From DASUWK01 sp036378435 (GTDB taxonomy: Bacteria > Chloroflexota > Dormibacteria > Dormibacterales > Dormibacteraceae): a DNA stretch of 64,000 nucleotides. A program made the translations under genes and the position numbers. Position 1 is the stretch's first letter, and each line of letters starts with the position of its first letter. This document shows, piece after piece, positions 38,934 through 47,047 of this stretch. The stretch covers positions 21,956-85,955 of the forward strand of contig DASUWK010000067.1 of NCBI GenBank assembly GCA_036378435.1, in the 5' to 3' direction. The notes beneath the pieces are model-generated. The model saw only the letters and a program-made list of their open reading frames with translations. It did not search any database and was not told the DNA's origin.

Positions 38934-39956
38934 TTGGCAAGCTCAGAGCCGTCGCAGCAGTCTTGGCCGGTGCCGCGGCAGGCCTTCGTTCCGGAATCCC
39001 TCAGGACAGGTCCGTTCAGCCTCCAACAGGCGCTGGCCAGCGGCCTGACGAAGAAGCAGCTGCGCGGGAAAGCATGGCGCCGGCTGGGCCCGCGCACTTA
39101 CGTGTTGGCCACCCTGGACGATGGCCCCCTGCTGTGGATTCGAGCGGCGGCGACCCGCTTGCCGCCAGATGCTGTTTGGGGCGGGATGGTCGCAGCCTGG
39201 CTGCACGGCCTGGATGTTCGGTTGGATCCTTCGATCGAAGCCAGGCTCCCTCACAACGGAGGCGTGTCCGGTCGCGCAGCGATGACGATCGGACGGGCCT
39301 CTCTGGGCGAGGCGGAGGTGGTAATTCGCCACGGATTTCGCGTCACCAGCATCGAGCGGACGCTGGCCGACCTGTCAGCCCAGCTCCCGCTCACCGAGGC
39401 GGTGGTGATCGCCGACATGGCGCTGAATCGAGGGCTGACTGACATCGGCAAGCTCATCAGTAAGGGCGATGAGCGGGCCGGCCAGCGTGGAGTCGAGCGG
39501 TTTCGTCGGGTGATCGAGCAGGCGGACGCCGGTGCGGAGTCTCCGATGGAGACGAGGCTCCGCCTCATCCTGGTGGGAGCCGGGTTGCCCCGGCCCGACA
39601 CTCAGGTCGAGCTGCACGATGCCCGGGGCGTCTTCCTCGCGCGAACCGACCTGTACTATCCGTCGGCGCGGCTGGCGGTCGAGTACGACGGCGACGGCCA
39701 CAGGCTATCGCTCACCGATGACAACCGGCGCCAGAACCGGCTCGTCGAGGCGGGTCACAAGATCCTGCGCTTCACGGCTCCTGACGTCTACGGCTCGCCG
39801 GACGCGGTGGTCGAGCGTGTCAGAGCCGCGCTCGCAGCCGGGCCGCCACCACCAACACTGGACCCGCGGCCGGCCGCGAGCCCTTTCCGAGCTCCCCGAA
39901 GCGGCCCGCGGCCGGCCGCGGGCCCAATCAGCAGCAGCAGCAGCCGCCCGCCCTAG
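38934..39956 (+). CDS. AbiEi-like N-terminus with DUF559 (Vsr-like) nuclease domain
   Basis: The 340-residue protein begins with a winged-helix-like region (FSLQQALASGLTKKQLRGKAWRRLGPRTYVL), as in AbiEi-type regulators. From about 205 it has a Vsr/DUF559 PD-(D/E)xK domain (SPMETRLR, TDLYYPSARLAVEYDGDGH, QNRLVEAGHKILRF). The last 35 residues (PRPAASPFRAPRSGPRPAAG) are encoded by palindrome pair B and are probably not part of the fold. The start is TTG 38934 or GTG 38970. Its biological role is unknown; defence is only a guess. Confidence 0.75.
   Translation: MASSEPSQQSWPVPRQAFVPESLRTGPFSLQQALASGLTKKQLRGKAWRRLGPRTYVLATLDDGPLLWIRAAATRLPPDAVWGGMVAAWLHGLDVRLDPSIEARLPHNGGVSGRAAMTIGRASLGEAEVVIRHGFRVTSIERTLADLSAQLPLTEAVVIADMALNRGLTDIGKLISKGDERAGQRGVERFRRVIEQADAGAESPMETRLRLILVGAGLPRPDTQVELHDARGVFLARTDLYYPSARLAVEYDGDGHRLSLTDDNRRQNRLVEAGHKILRFTAPDVYGSPDAVVERVRAALAAGPPPPTLDPRPAASPFRAPRSGPRPAAGPISSSSSRPP
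39860..39925. repeat. Paired palindromes, 42-nt spacing (locus B), inside a CDS end
   Basis: Copies of CCCGCGGCCGGCCGCGGG lie at 39863-39880 (one change) and 39905-39922 (perfect), with centres 42 nt apart. Unlike the other pairs they lie within an open frame, encoding two PRPAA repeats at the C-terminus of the DUF559 protein just before the convergent flavoenzyme gene. Confidence 0.8.
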
Positions 39957-41356
39957 GCCGGCTTGATGTTCCCCGCCATGCGGTGGAAGACGTTCTCCGG
40001 GTCGTACTCACGCTTGATGCGCTGCAGGCGCTCGTACTTCGCGCCGTACGACTGCCGGACGCGGTCCTCCTCGTACTCCGACATGAAATTGACGTAGCTG
40101 CCCGAACCGCTGGCATAGGGCACGAGGTCCTGCCAGACCCGGCGCACCCACGCGCGTTCCTGCTCGTAAACCTCCGGCTGATCGGCCGCCGCCTGGCCGG
40201 CGACGTTGACCGCGAACAGGCTCCGGCGGCTGCCCGAGAAGGCCGTGGCGTCGTCCGGCACTCGCCCGAAGGCTCCGCCGAACACGAAGATGGGGATGCC
40301 GGACAGCAGCGAAGCCCGCTCGGTGATGCAGGCGGTGAGCACCTCGATGGCCCCGTCGGGAAGCGTGTCCATCCAGACGGCCTTCTCGTAGCCGAGCACG
40401 CCGTGCTCGTTGCCCTCGTTCAGCAGCTGCTGGACCGCGACATACGGAATCGGAGTGACGAACTCCACGTCGGGCCGCGCGGCCGTGACCGCTTCCACGG
40501 CCTGCGCGTGCGCCTCGGCGTCGTCGCGCACTCCCAGCACCAGCAGCCCCCAGCCCGCCTTGCCGTGAAACTGCTCGGGGATGAACGGGGCCGGCGGTGC
40601 GTCGAGGCCCACGGCGACGACCCCGAAGTCATCCGACAGCCCGGTCACATAGTCCCGCGCGAACTTCAGGGCCTCGCCTCCGCGGTCGGCCGTCCAGAAA
40701 TAGAAGCCGAGGTGGCAGAGCGGACCCACCTCGTGAAGGCGGAATTCGAACTTCGTCACGACCCCGAAGTTGCCGCTGCCGCCGCGCAGAGCCCAGAAGA
40801 GGTCTGAGTTCTCGTTCTCCGAGGCGCGCAGGATGCGGCCGTCGGCGGTCACGACCTCGGCGCCGACGAGGCTGTCGATGCTGAGGCCGGCTTTGCGGGT
40901 GAGCCAGCCCATGCCGCCGCCCAGGGTCAGGCCGCCGATGCCGGTGTGGCTGATCAGCCCGCCGGTCACCGCCAGCCCATGCTCCTGGGTCGCAGCGTCG
41001 ACGTCGCCCCACTGGGCGCCGCCGCCGGCGCGGACGATCTTCGCCTGGGGGTCGACCTCCACCTGGCGCATCGCGCCGAGGTCGATCACGATGCCGCCGT
41101 CGACCGTGCCCGAGCCACCGAAGGCGTGCCCGCCACCGCGCACGGCCAGCTCGAGGCCGTTGGCGCGCGTGAAGGCGATGGCAGCCGCCACCTCCTTGGC
41201 GCTGGTGGGCCGGACGATCGCCGCCGGCCGCCGGTCGATGACTCCGTTCCAGACCTTGCGCGCCTCTTCGTAGGCGGCGTGGTCGGGTGTGATCACGTCC
41301 CCTGCCAACTGCGCTCTCAACTCGGCCAACGCGGTGTCGGATACGGTCTGCGCCAT
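39953..41356 (-). CDS. BBE-type FAD-linked oxidoreductase
   Basis: The 467-residue protein has the FAD-binding-4 motif with the likely flavinylated His (VRGGGHAFGG) and the PP-loop region (HTGIGGLTLGGGMGWLTRKAGLSIDSLVGAEVVTADG). The C-terminal berberine-bridge domain ends in YGAKYERLQRIKREYDPENVFH. It oxidises an alcohol, sugar or lactone-type substrate with O2; which one is unknown. The stop shares CTAG with the convergent gene. Confidence 0.85.
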   Translation of the reverse strand: MAQTVSDTALAELRAQLAGDVITPDHAAYEEARKVWNGVIDRRPAAIVRPTSAKEVAAAIAFTRANGLELAVRGGGHAFGGSGTVDGGIVIDLGAMRQVEVDPQAKIVRAGGGAQWGDVDAATQEHGLAVTGGLISHTGIGGLTLGGGMGWLTRKAGLSIDSLVGAEVVTADGRILRASENENSDLFWALRGGSGNFGVVTKFEFRLHEVGPLCHLGFYFWTADRGGEALKFARDYVTGLSDDFGVVAVGLDAPPAPFIPEQFHGKAGWGLLVLGVRDDAEAHAQAVEAVTAARPDVEFVTPIPYVAVQQLLNEGNEHGVLGYEKAVWMDTLPDGAIEVLTACITERASLLSGIPIFVFGGAFGRVPDDATAFSGSRRSLFAVNVAGQAAADQPEVYEQERAWVRRVWQDLVPYASGSGSYVNFMSEYEEDRVRQSYGAKYERLQRIKREYDPENVFHRMAGNIKPA

Positions 41357-41386
41357 GCCTGTCCTCCTCGATTGAGTGGGCAGACT

Positions 41387-41860
41387 CTAGCTCAGTTGCG
41401 CGAGCTGCTCCACGTGCGCCTCGAGATGCCCGACCAGCTGGAGCTCGACGGCGTCGCGCACGGTGCCGCCCGCACGGCCTGGCACCAGGTTGAGCTTGCG
41501 GTCGAGGTCCGAGTCGGTGAGCCGGTCGAGCAGTGCCAGCAGGCGTCCGCAGCCGCGGTCCACCTGGAGGCGCAGCTTGCGTTCCTCCCCGCGGGCGTCG
41601 ATCCCCGCCCGGCGCTGCCGGTAGCCCTCCTCGTCACGGCCGTACGGCTGCCCGCGCAGGCCGCGGCGCAGCTGGGTAACCCAGAACGGCAGCATCTCCG
41701 CCATGTGGCCCAGGACGTTCAGCCGGTCCCAGGCCTCGCCGGTCTTCGGGTCTACCGGGCCGCGCTCACCTTCGCCCATCGGCGGCAGCGCCCGCAGCCT
41801 GTCCCGGGCGGCCAGCACCCGGCCCCGGTAGTCGTCGAGGTCGGATTCAGGGTGTTCCAA
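41387..41860 (-). CDS. DinB-like four-helix protein
   Basis: The 157-residue helical protein has His positions fitting a DinB/DUF664 metal site (NVLGHMAEMLPFW and LVGHLEAHVEQL). It overlaps the upp stop by 14 nt, so the two are co-translated. DinB-like proteins include thiol-dependent transferases and many of unknown function. Confidence 0.65.
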   Translation of the reverse strand: MEHPESDLDDYRGRVLAARDRLRALPPMGEGERGPVDPKTGEAWDRLNVLGHMAEMLPFWVTQLRRGLRGQPYGRDEEGYRQRRAGIDARGEERKLRLQVDRGCGRLLALLDRLTDSDLDRKLNLVPGRAGGTVRDAVELQLVGHLEAHVEQLAQLS

Positions 41861-42467
41861 AGAGCCGGTCTCCGAAGTCGCCGAGGCCGGGCACGATGAA
41901 GGCGCTGTCGTTGAGGTGGTCGTCCAGCGCGGCCGTGTAGACGGTGACGTCGGGATGCCTCTCCTCGACCAGCCGCATCCCCTCCGGCGCCGCCACGACG
42001 CAGATCATGCGCACGTCGGCGCCCCCCGCCGCCTTGATCAGGTCGAGCGCCTGCAGGGCGGAGCCGCCCGTGGCCAGCATCGGGTCCAGCAGCAGCGGCA
42101 CCTTGCCGGCGAGCTTGGGCAGCTTCTGGTAGTAGATCCGCGCCGCGTGGGTGTGCTCGTCGCGCTCGAGGCCGAGGTAGCCCACGCTGACCTCCGGCAG
42201 CAGCTCGAGCACCGGCCCGAGGATCCCGAGGCCGGCCCGCAGCACCGGCACCGCCACCACCTCGCGCGCGATGCGCCGCGCCGGCGCGTCGGCCAGCGGG
42301 GTTGAGACCATGCCCTCCTCCACCGGCAGGTCCGCGGTCGCCTCCAGCAGCAGCACCGACACCAGGCGGCGCGCCAGGTCGCGGAACTCCTCCCGGCCGG
42401 TGTCGCGGTCGCGCAGGCCGGCCAGGAAGTGCGCCGCGAGCGGGTGGCTCGAGATGTGAAGCGGCAC
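41847..42467 (-). CDS. upp: Uracil phosphoribosyltransferase
   Basis: The 206-residue protein matches UPRT over its whole length: LRDRDTGREEFRDLARRL, VPVLRAGLGILGPVLELLP, the PRPP loop LLLDPMLATGGSAL, and the uracil-binding end FIVPGLGDFGDRLFGT. It salvages uracil to UMP in the cytoplasm. It is followed with overlap by the DinB-like gene and preceded by dtxR 12 nt upstream. Confidence 0.95.
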   Translation of the reverse strand: MPLHISSHPLAAHFLAGLRDRDTGREEFRDLARRLVSVLLLEATADLPVEEGMVSTPLADAPARRIAREVVAVPVLRAGLGILGPVLELLPEVSVGYLGLERDEHTHAARIYYQKLPKLAGKVPLLLDPMLATGGSALQALDLIKAAGGADVRMICVVAAPEGMRLVEERHPDVTVYTAALDDHLNDSAFIVPGLGDFGDRLFGTP

Positions 42468-42479
42468 TCTAGTGGACCT

Positions 42480-43172
42480 CTAGCTCGGGACCGCCCAGAC
42501 CTTGGTGGCCGTGTCGCTGCTCAAGGTGACCTCCTTGCCGCCGACGTCCAGGCGAAGCGTGTGCCCCACCTCGTCGGCCTCCAGCACGCGCAGCTTGGCG
42601 CCGGGCACGATCCGCCGGTCGAGCAGGTAGCGCAGGAGGGCCGGCGCTTCGCGCTCGGCCACCTCCGAGATGCGGTGAACGCGCACCGTCTCGCCCGCCT
42701 CGAGCTCGGCCAGGCGCCGCTCGTCGGCACGCATCTCGGCATAGCCGGGTATCGGGTTGCCGTGAGGGCAGCTCGAGGGCTTGCCCAGCGTCTCCCAGAC
42801 GCGCTCCTCGACGACCTCGGAGACCGAATGCTCGAGGCGCGCGGCTTCCTCGTCGGCCTCGATCCAGTCGAGGCCGAGGACGTCGGTCAGCCAGCGCTCC
42901 ATCACCCGATGCCTCCGCACGATCGCGGCGGCCTCCTGCTCGCCGCGCGCGGTGAGCTCGATCTCCTTGCGCGTGTTGAGGCGCACGAGGTTGTGGCGGA
43001 GCATCCGCCGCAGGGCCACGGTGACCGTCGGCCGGCTCACCCCGAGCCACTCCGCCAGCCGCGAGCTGCGCACGGTCTCCCGCTCCGCGCGCATGTAGTA
43101 GATGGCCTCGAGGTACCTCGCGATGACCTCCGTGGGCCTTCTGTTAGCTTTATCTAACAGCTGAGGTTGCAC
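42480..43172 (-). CDS. DtxR/MntR family metal-dependent regulator
   Basis: The 230-residue protein has a DtxR winged helix (RYLEAIYYMRAERETVRSSRLAEWLGVSRPTVTVALRRM) and a dimerisation/metal domain (HRVMERWLTDVLGL, ARLEHSVSEVVEERVWETLG, CPHGNPIPG). An SH3-like FeoA domain follows (YLLDRRIVPGAKLRVLEADEVG). It should repress metal uptake when Mn, Fe or Zn binds. The GTG start at 43172 puts the palindromic operator 43141-43160 inside the first codons. It diverges from a ZIP transporter 14 nt away. Confidence 0.9.
   Translation of the reverse strand: MQPQLLDKANRRPTEVIARYLEAIYYMRAERETVRSSRLAEWLGVSRPTVTVALRRMLRHNLVRLNTRKEIELTARGEQEAAAIVRRHRVMERWLTDVLGLDWIEADEEAARLEHSVSEVVEERVWETLGKPSSCPHGNPIPGYAEMRADERRLAELEAGETVRVHRISEVAEREAPALLRYLLDRRIVPGAKLRVLEADEVGHTLRLDVGGKEVTLSSDTATKVWAVPS
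43141..43160. promoter_or_regulatory. DtxR-type operator CTGTTAG-N6-CTAACAG
   Basis: A perfect 7-bp inverted repeat with a 6-nt AT-rich centre lies 26 nt before the ZIP start and overlaps codons 5-11 of dtxR. The sequence resembles DtxR/IdeR boxes (TTAG...CTAA). Binding would block the ZIP promoter and form a roadblock or promoter-proximal repression for dtxR itself. Confidence 0.75.
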
Positions 43173-43186
43173 GTACTAATTTTCTT

Positions 43187-43969
43187 GTGAGTCAGTCCAC
43201 CGCCGCCCTGCTCGGCGCTGTCGCCGGCCTAACCATTTTCATCGGTCTGCCGATCGCCAGGCTGAAAGGCCTGCCCAAAGGCGTCCAGGGCTTCTGCAAC
43301 GCCGTCGCCACCGGGGTGCTGGTGTTCCTGCTCTGGGACATCCTCGCCAACGCCTCGCAGCCGGTCACGGCCGCCCTCGGCACTCGCAGCCACGGCAGCC
43401 CGCCGGCCCTGTTCTGGGAGCTGGTGCTGATCTTCGGAGCGGGCATCGGGGCCGGCCTGCTCTCGCTCGTCTACCTGAACACCCGGGTGCTGTCACGACT
43501 GCGAGCCGGCGGCGACCCGCGCGGCCTGGCGCTGATGATCGCGCTCGGGCTGGGCTTCCACAACCTCTCGGAAGGGCTGGCGATCGGCCAGTCCGCCGCC
43601 ACCGGCGCCATCGCCTTCGCCGGCGTGCTCGTCATCGGCTTTGCGCTGCACAACATCACCGAGGGGTTCGGCATCGCGGCTCCCATGACGACGGCGCCGC
43701 GGCCCGCTTCCTGGTCCTTCCTGGGCATCACCGGCCTCCTCGGCGGCGGGCCGACCTTCGTCGGCACGGTGATCGGCTACGTCGCGACCTCGAGGTACCT
43801 GTACGTGCTGTTCCTCGCCCTGGCGGCGGGCGCGATCATCTACGTGCTGAACGAGCTCTTCTCACTGGGCCGCAAGCTCAACACTCCGGCCGTCATGGGC
43901 TGGGGCCTGGCCGCCGGGTTCCTGACGGCCTACGCCACCGACCTGCTGCTGACGTACTGGGCGGCCTAG
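43187..43969 (+). CDS. ZIP family divalent metal transporter
   Basis: The 260-residue protein has about eight membrane segments and the two ZIP metal-binding helices (GLGFHNLSEGLAIG and GFALHNITEGFGIAAP). It imports Zn, Fe or Mn; which one is not readable. GTG at 43187 lies 12 nt after the -10-like TACTAA, so the message is probably leaderless. Repression by the divergent DtxR regulator through 43141-43160 is likely. Confidence 0.9.
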   Translation: MSQSTAALLGAVAGLTIFIGLPIARLKGLPKGVQGFCNAVATGVLVFLLWDILANASQPVTAALGTRSHGSPPALFWELVLIFGAGIGAGLLSLVYLNTRVLSRLRAGGDPRGLALMIALGLGFHNLSEGLAIGQSAATGAIAFAGVLVIGFALHNITEGFGIAAPMTTAPRPASWSFLGITGLLGGGPTFVGTVIGYVATSRYLYVLFLALAAGAIIYVLNELFSLGRKLNTPAVMGWGLAAGFLTAYATDLLLTYWAA

Positions 43970-43982
43970 CCGCCGCGACGGG

Positions 43983-44330
43983 TCAGCTGGCCCGTTCGCG
44001 CTCCGACTCGTCCTCCTCGAACGCGAACTCGGGGTGGCGCCACCTGAACAGCAGCTCCTGCACCTCGAACATGCTGTCGAGCAGCTCCTGGACCGACGCG
44101 GAGTCGCGGAGAGCCTCCCGGCACTCGCGGGGCAGCTCGGACATGGCCTCGCGGATCTCGACCCGCACATCCGAGGCCGCTTCGCGAACACCGTCCCGGT
44201 TCATCTCCTCCAGCTTCCAGAGCACCCGGTCCGTCGATCGGAGCATGCGCTGAAAGGCGTAACGCCGGCTGTTCTCGCGTTCGATCTCCTGCTGCAGCTC
44301 ACCGATCTTCTCGTTGGTGCGGTCGATCAT
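43983..44330 (-). CDS. Hypothetical helical protein
   Basis: The 115-residue protein is predicted mostly alpha-helical and charged (DRTNEKIGELQQEIERENSRRYAFQRML, then ELPRECREALRDSASVQELLDSMFEVQELL) and ends in an acidic tail. No domain is recognised. It converges on the ZIP gene and diverges from a Nudix gene. Confidence 0.6.
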   Translation of the reverse strand: MIDRTNEKIGELQQEIERENSRRYAFQRMLRSTDRVLWKLEEMNRDGVREAASDVRVEIREAMSELPRECREALRDSASVQELLDSMFEVQELLFRWRHPEFAFEEDESERERAS

Positions 44331-44367
44331 GTACCCCCAACATAACGAAGGGTTGCCTTCTTAATCC

Positions 44368-44970
44368 ATGCCCCAAGATCAGTTTTTGCAGACGCTGAGC
44401 TCCCTTTTGTTGCCGGTCGACGGCTGGGGAGGCTTCCGGACCGGCAGCCGCCCGGCGGCTGTGACGGTGGTCCTGTACCGCTCCGAGGGTGAGTGGAGCA
44501 TGCCCTTCGTCCGGCGTCGCGCGGACCTGGCCGACCATCCCGGACAGGTGGCGCTGCCGGGCGGAGGAGTCCGCGCTGGGGAGACCGCCTGGGAGGCCGC
44601 CGCGCGGGAGGTCGAGGAGGAGATCGGAGTGCCGGCCGGCGCGCTGACGCCCCTCGGCGCCGGCCAGCCCGTCTACGCCTCGGTTTCGAACTTCCACGTG
44701 GTTCCATTCGTGGCCTGGTCGCCCGATCCTGAGCTGGCCTTCGCTCACGACCCCGGCGAGCTGGAGGGCGTGCTCGAGATCCCCTTGCTGCGCCTGCTCG
44801 ACGAGGCCGAGTGGAAGCCCGCCACCGAGGCCTGGATGGGGAGGTACTTCATGTGGGACGGCGTCCCCGTCTGGGGCCTGACCGAGCGCCTGCTGGCCGA
44901 CCTGCTGCCGAAGATCAGGACCGCTCTGGACGCAGGTCGAACGCCCGATCCTCCAGCTGCGCCGCGGTGA
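44368..44970 (+). CDS. Nudix hydrolase, CoA-pyrophosphatase type
   Basis: The 200-residue protein has the Nudix box GGVRAGETAWEAAAREVEEEIG preceded by FVRRRADLADHPGQVALPGG, the pattern of NudL/NUDT7-type CoA diphosphatases. It is a second member besides 37189-37794. Its 3' end overlaps the convergent flavoprotein by 56 nt. Confidence 0.85.
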   Translation: MPQDQFLQTLSSLLLPVDGWGGFRTGSRPAAVTVVLYRSEGEWSMPFVRRRADLADHPGQVALPGGGVRAGETAWEAAAREVEEEIGVPAGALTPLGAGQPVYASVSNFHVVPFVAWSPDPELAFAHDPGELEGVLEIPLLRLLDEAEWKPATEAWMGRYFMWDGVPVWGLTERLLADLLPKIRTALDAGRTPDPPAAPR

Positions 44971-46066
44971 CCGGCGCCCGCGCCTGCAGCAGGCGCCGCG
45001 TGCGTGAGATGGTCCGCGCGTCGTTGACACCCAGCGCGCCGACCAGCTCGCCGCCGGCCAGCTGAAACACCGAGAAGGGCGGCTCCCCGAACTCGCCGCG
45101 AACGACCTCCTGGTCCCACTCGACTCCGGCGCCGGCGTACTGGAGGTTGAGGTCGTACTGGTCCGACCAGAACCAGGGCGCCTCTGCGAACGGCTCCAGC
45201 ACGCCCGCCATCGCCTTCCCCACCGCGGTGCCGTGACGCCCCGCGGTCTGGAAGTGCTCGACACGCACGTGGCGGCCGTAGATCGGGCTGAAGTACGAGG
45301 CGCAGTCGCCGGCGGCGAACACGCCTTCGATCTCGGTGCGGCCGAACTCGTCGACCGTCAGGGGCAGCCCCAGCTCGTCGCGCGGCTCGGTGCCGGCGGC
45401 GACCAGGAGCGGCCGCTCGGCCGGCACCCCGGCCTCGCCGAGGCGCAGGTCGACCCCGTGCTCCCGATGGACACCGGCGAGCCAGCCGCCGAGCCTTGGA
45501 CCGAGAACGCGCTGCATGGGCGCCGGCAAGGCCTCCTGGAGCACCACGCTTACGCCCAGGGATCGAGCTGAGGCCGCCACCTCACAGCCGATGAAGCCCG
45601 CTCCCAGCACGTGCAGAGAGGGGCCGTCGAGAGCGCGCCGGATTCGCTCGGCCTCCTCCCGGGTGCGCAGGTAGAGGGCGCCGGGCACCTCAAGGCGGCG
45701 CGGCGCCCGGCCGGTCGCCAGCAGCAGGAGGTCGAACTCGAGCGTGGCGCCGTCGCGCAGGCGAGCGCTGTGCCGAGCGATGTCGACCTCGGCGACCTGT
45801 TGGCCCAGCTTCATCTCGACGCCGTAAAGCTCGTACTGCGCCGGCGGCCGCAGCGGCAGCTTCTCGGCCGGGACCTGCCCGGTCAGGAACCCCTTCGAGA
45901 GGTGCGGACGCTCGTAGGGAGACCACCACTCTTCCGAGACCATCGTGATCGAGCCGCGGAAGCCGCCCTCCCGAAGGCCGACGGCTGCCCCGTCGGCGGC
46001 CGGCCCGCCGCCGACGATGAGGACCTTAGGGGTGCTGCCGGAAAAGCCTCGACGGACCTGCGGCAC
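44915..46066 (-). CDS. NAD(P)/FAD-dependent ferredoxin/rubredoxin reductase-like protein
   Basis: The 383-residue protein has an FAD motif (KVLIVGGGPAADGAAVGLREGG), YERPHLSKGFL, an NAD motif (LHVLGAGFIGCEVAASARSLG) and the FAD-closing ATG/GD motif (GVFAAGDCASYF). The layout is that of BenC/RhdA-type ferredoxin reductases in dioxygenase and P450 systems. The partner ferredoxin is not adjacent; the Rieske-fusion protein at 4231 is far away. Confidence 0.85.
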   Translation of the reverse strand: MPQVRRGFSGSTPKVLIVGGGPAADGAAVGLREGGFRGSITMVSEEWWSPYERPHLSKGFLTGQVPAEKLPLRPPAQYELYGVEMKLGQQVAEVDIARHSARLRDGATLEFDLLLLATGRAPRRLEVPGALYLRTREEAERIRRALDGPSLHVLGAGFIGCEVAASARSLGVSVVLQEALPAPMQRVLGPRLGGWLAGVHREHGVDLRLGEAGVPAERPLLVAAGTEPRDELGLPLTVDEFGRTEIEGVFAAGDCASYFSPIYGRHVRVEHFQTAGRHGTAVGKAMAGVLEPFAEAPWFWSDQYDLNLQYAGAGVEWDQEVVRGEFGEPPFSVFQLAGGELVGALGVNDARTISRTRRLLQARAPVTAAQLEDRAFDLRPERS

Positions 46067-46097
46067 CTAGACGGGCGATCCCGGCGTCAGGGGGCCC

Positions 46098-46141
46098 GGC
46101 GCCGCCTCGGCGCGTATGGCGAATACGCTTCTCGCGGCGCC
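46098..46141. terminator. Two-segment stem-loop downstream of ccm operon
   Basis: An outer 8-bp stem (46098-46105 with 46134-46141) encloses an inner 6-bp stem GCGTAT/ATACGC (46112-46117 with 46123-46128). It lies in the 139-nt gap after ccmD and is the likely end of the ccm transcript. Nothing else is evident in this gap. Confidence 0.4.
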
Positions 46142-46205
46142 ACCCCTTCCTGGGGCTCGCGACGCCGAGGCGCCGCATGCCTCGCCGAGGTTTTCGGCCG
46201 CACCC

Positions 46206-46334
46206 CTACTTGTCCCGGTTACGCCGCACCTCGTCGAGGTCTGACTTCACACGGCGGAGGTCGCGCACCAGGTAGAGGACGTAGCCGCCGATCAGGACCC
46301 CGGCGACGGTGTAGGCGACATAGAGGTAGGTCAT
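46206..46334 (-). CDS. ccmD: Heme exporter protein D-like small protein
   Basis: ATG at 46334 gives only 42 residues: one membrane helix (YLYVAYTVAGVLIGGYVLYLV) followed by a charged tail (RDLRRVKSDLDEVRRNRDK). Size, topology and position right after ccmC are those of CcmD, which helps release holo-CcmE from the CcmABC complex. It is too short for many gene finders. Confidence 0.8.
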   Translation of the reverse strand: MTYLYVAYTVAGVLIGGYVLYLVRDLRRVKSDLDEVRRNRDK

Positions 46335-46342
46335 CAGGACGC

Positions 46343-47047
46343 TCAGGCGACGCGCATGGCTTCGGTGATCGCCCGGAGGTCGCCCGCCTCGTCCCCCAGC
46401 TCGTCGATGCGGTACCGAACCGCGACCAGGACGGCCGCGAAGAGCAGGACCGAGAGCATCGTGACCATGAACGCCAGCAGCATCGACGCGGGCAGCGCGC
46501 CCGTCTCCAGGACCGGCCCCGGGTGGAGCGTGCGCCACCAGAGCACGCTGAAGTGGACGACCGGGATGTCGACGAAGCCGACGATGCCCACCACCGCGGC
46601 GAGGCGGGCGGCTCCGCGGCCCGTGTTGGCGACCCGGCGCAGGAGCAGGTAGGCCGCGTACACCAGCCAGAGGACCAGCGTCGAATCGAGGCGCGCGTCG
46701 CCCCACTGCCAGTACGTGCCCCAGGCCGAGGCGCCCCACAGCGACCCCATCACCAGGCAGACGGTGGTGAAGACGAGGCCCACCTGCGCCGACGCCCGCG
46801 CCAGGCGGTCGCTCCAGAGCCGCTCCCGCCAGAGGTAGAGCGCGCTCCCGAAGACCACGGCGGCGAAGCACATGTAGGCGGCGATGGCGGCGGAGACGTG
46901 GAGGTAGAAGATCCGCTGCACGTTGCCCTCGACCGCGTCAGGGGGCGCGTACAGGAAGATCAGCCACCCCGACAGGAGCAGTCCCAGCACAGCCAGCGGG
47001 GCGGCCAGCCGGAGAGCGCGGTCGAGCGTTGCATTCAGATCAGTCAT
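46343..47047 (-). CDS. ccmC: Heme exporter CcmC
   Basis: ATG at 47047 gives 234 residues with six membrane segments. The signature WGTYWQWGDARLDSTL is the tryptophan-rich WWD-like motif, and His in FYLHVSAAIAAYM and VVHFSVLWW are the expected heme ligands. CcmC delivers heme to CcmE. It overlaps the ccmB stop by 8 nt. Confidence 0.9.
   Translation of the reverse strand: MTDLNATLDRALRLAAPLAVLGLLLSGWLIFLYAPPDAVEGNVQRIFYLHVSAAIAAYMCFAAVVFGSALYLWRERLWSDRLARASAQVGLVFTTVCLVMGSLWGASAWGTYWQWGDARLDSTLVLWLVYAAYLLLRRVANTGRGAARLAAVVGIVGFVDIPVVHFSVLWWRTLHPGPVLETGALPASMLLAFMVTMLSVLLFAAVLVAVRYRIDELGDEAGDLRAITEAMRVA

Noticed and set aside
41387..41860. Link of the DinB-like gene to DNA damage response
   Set aside because: The DinB name is historical for this fold; overlap with upp gives no support for a repair role.
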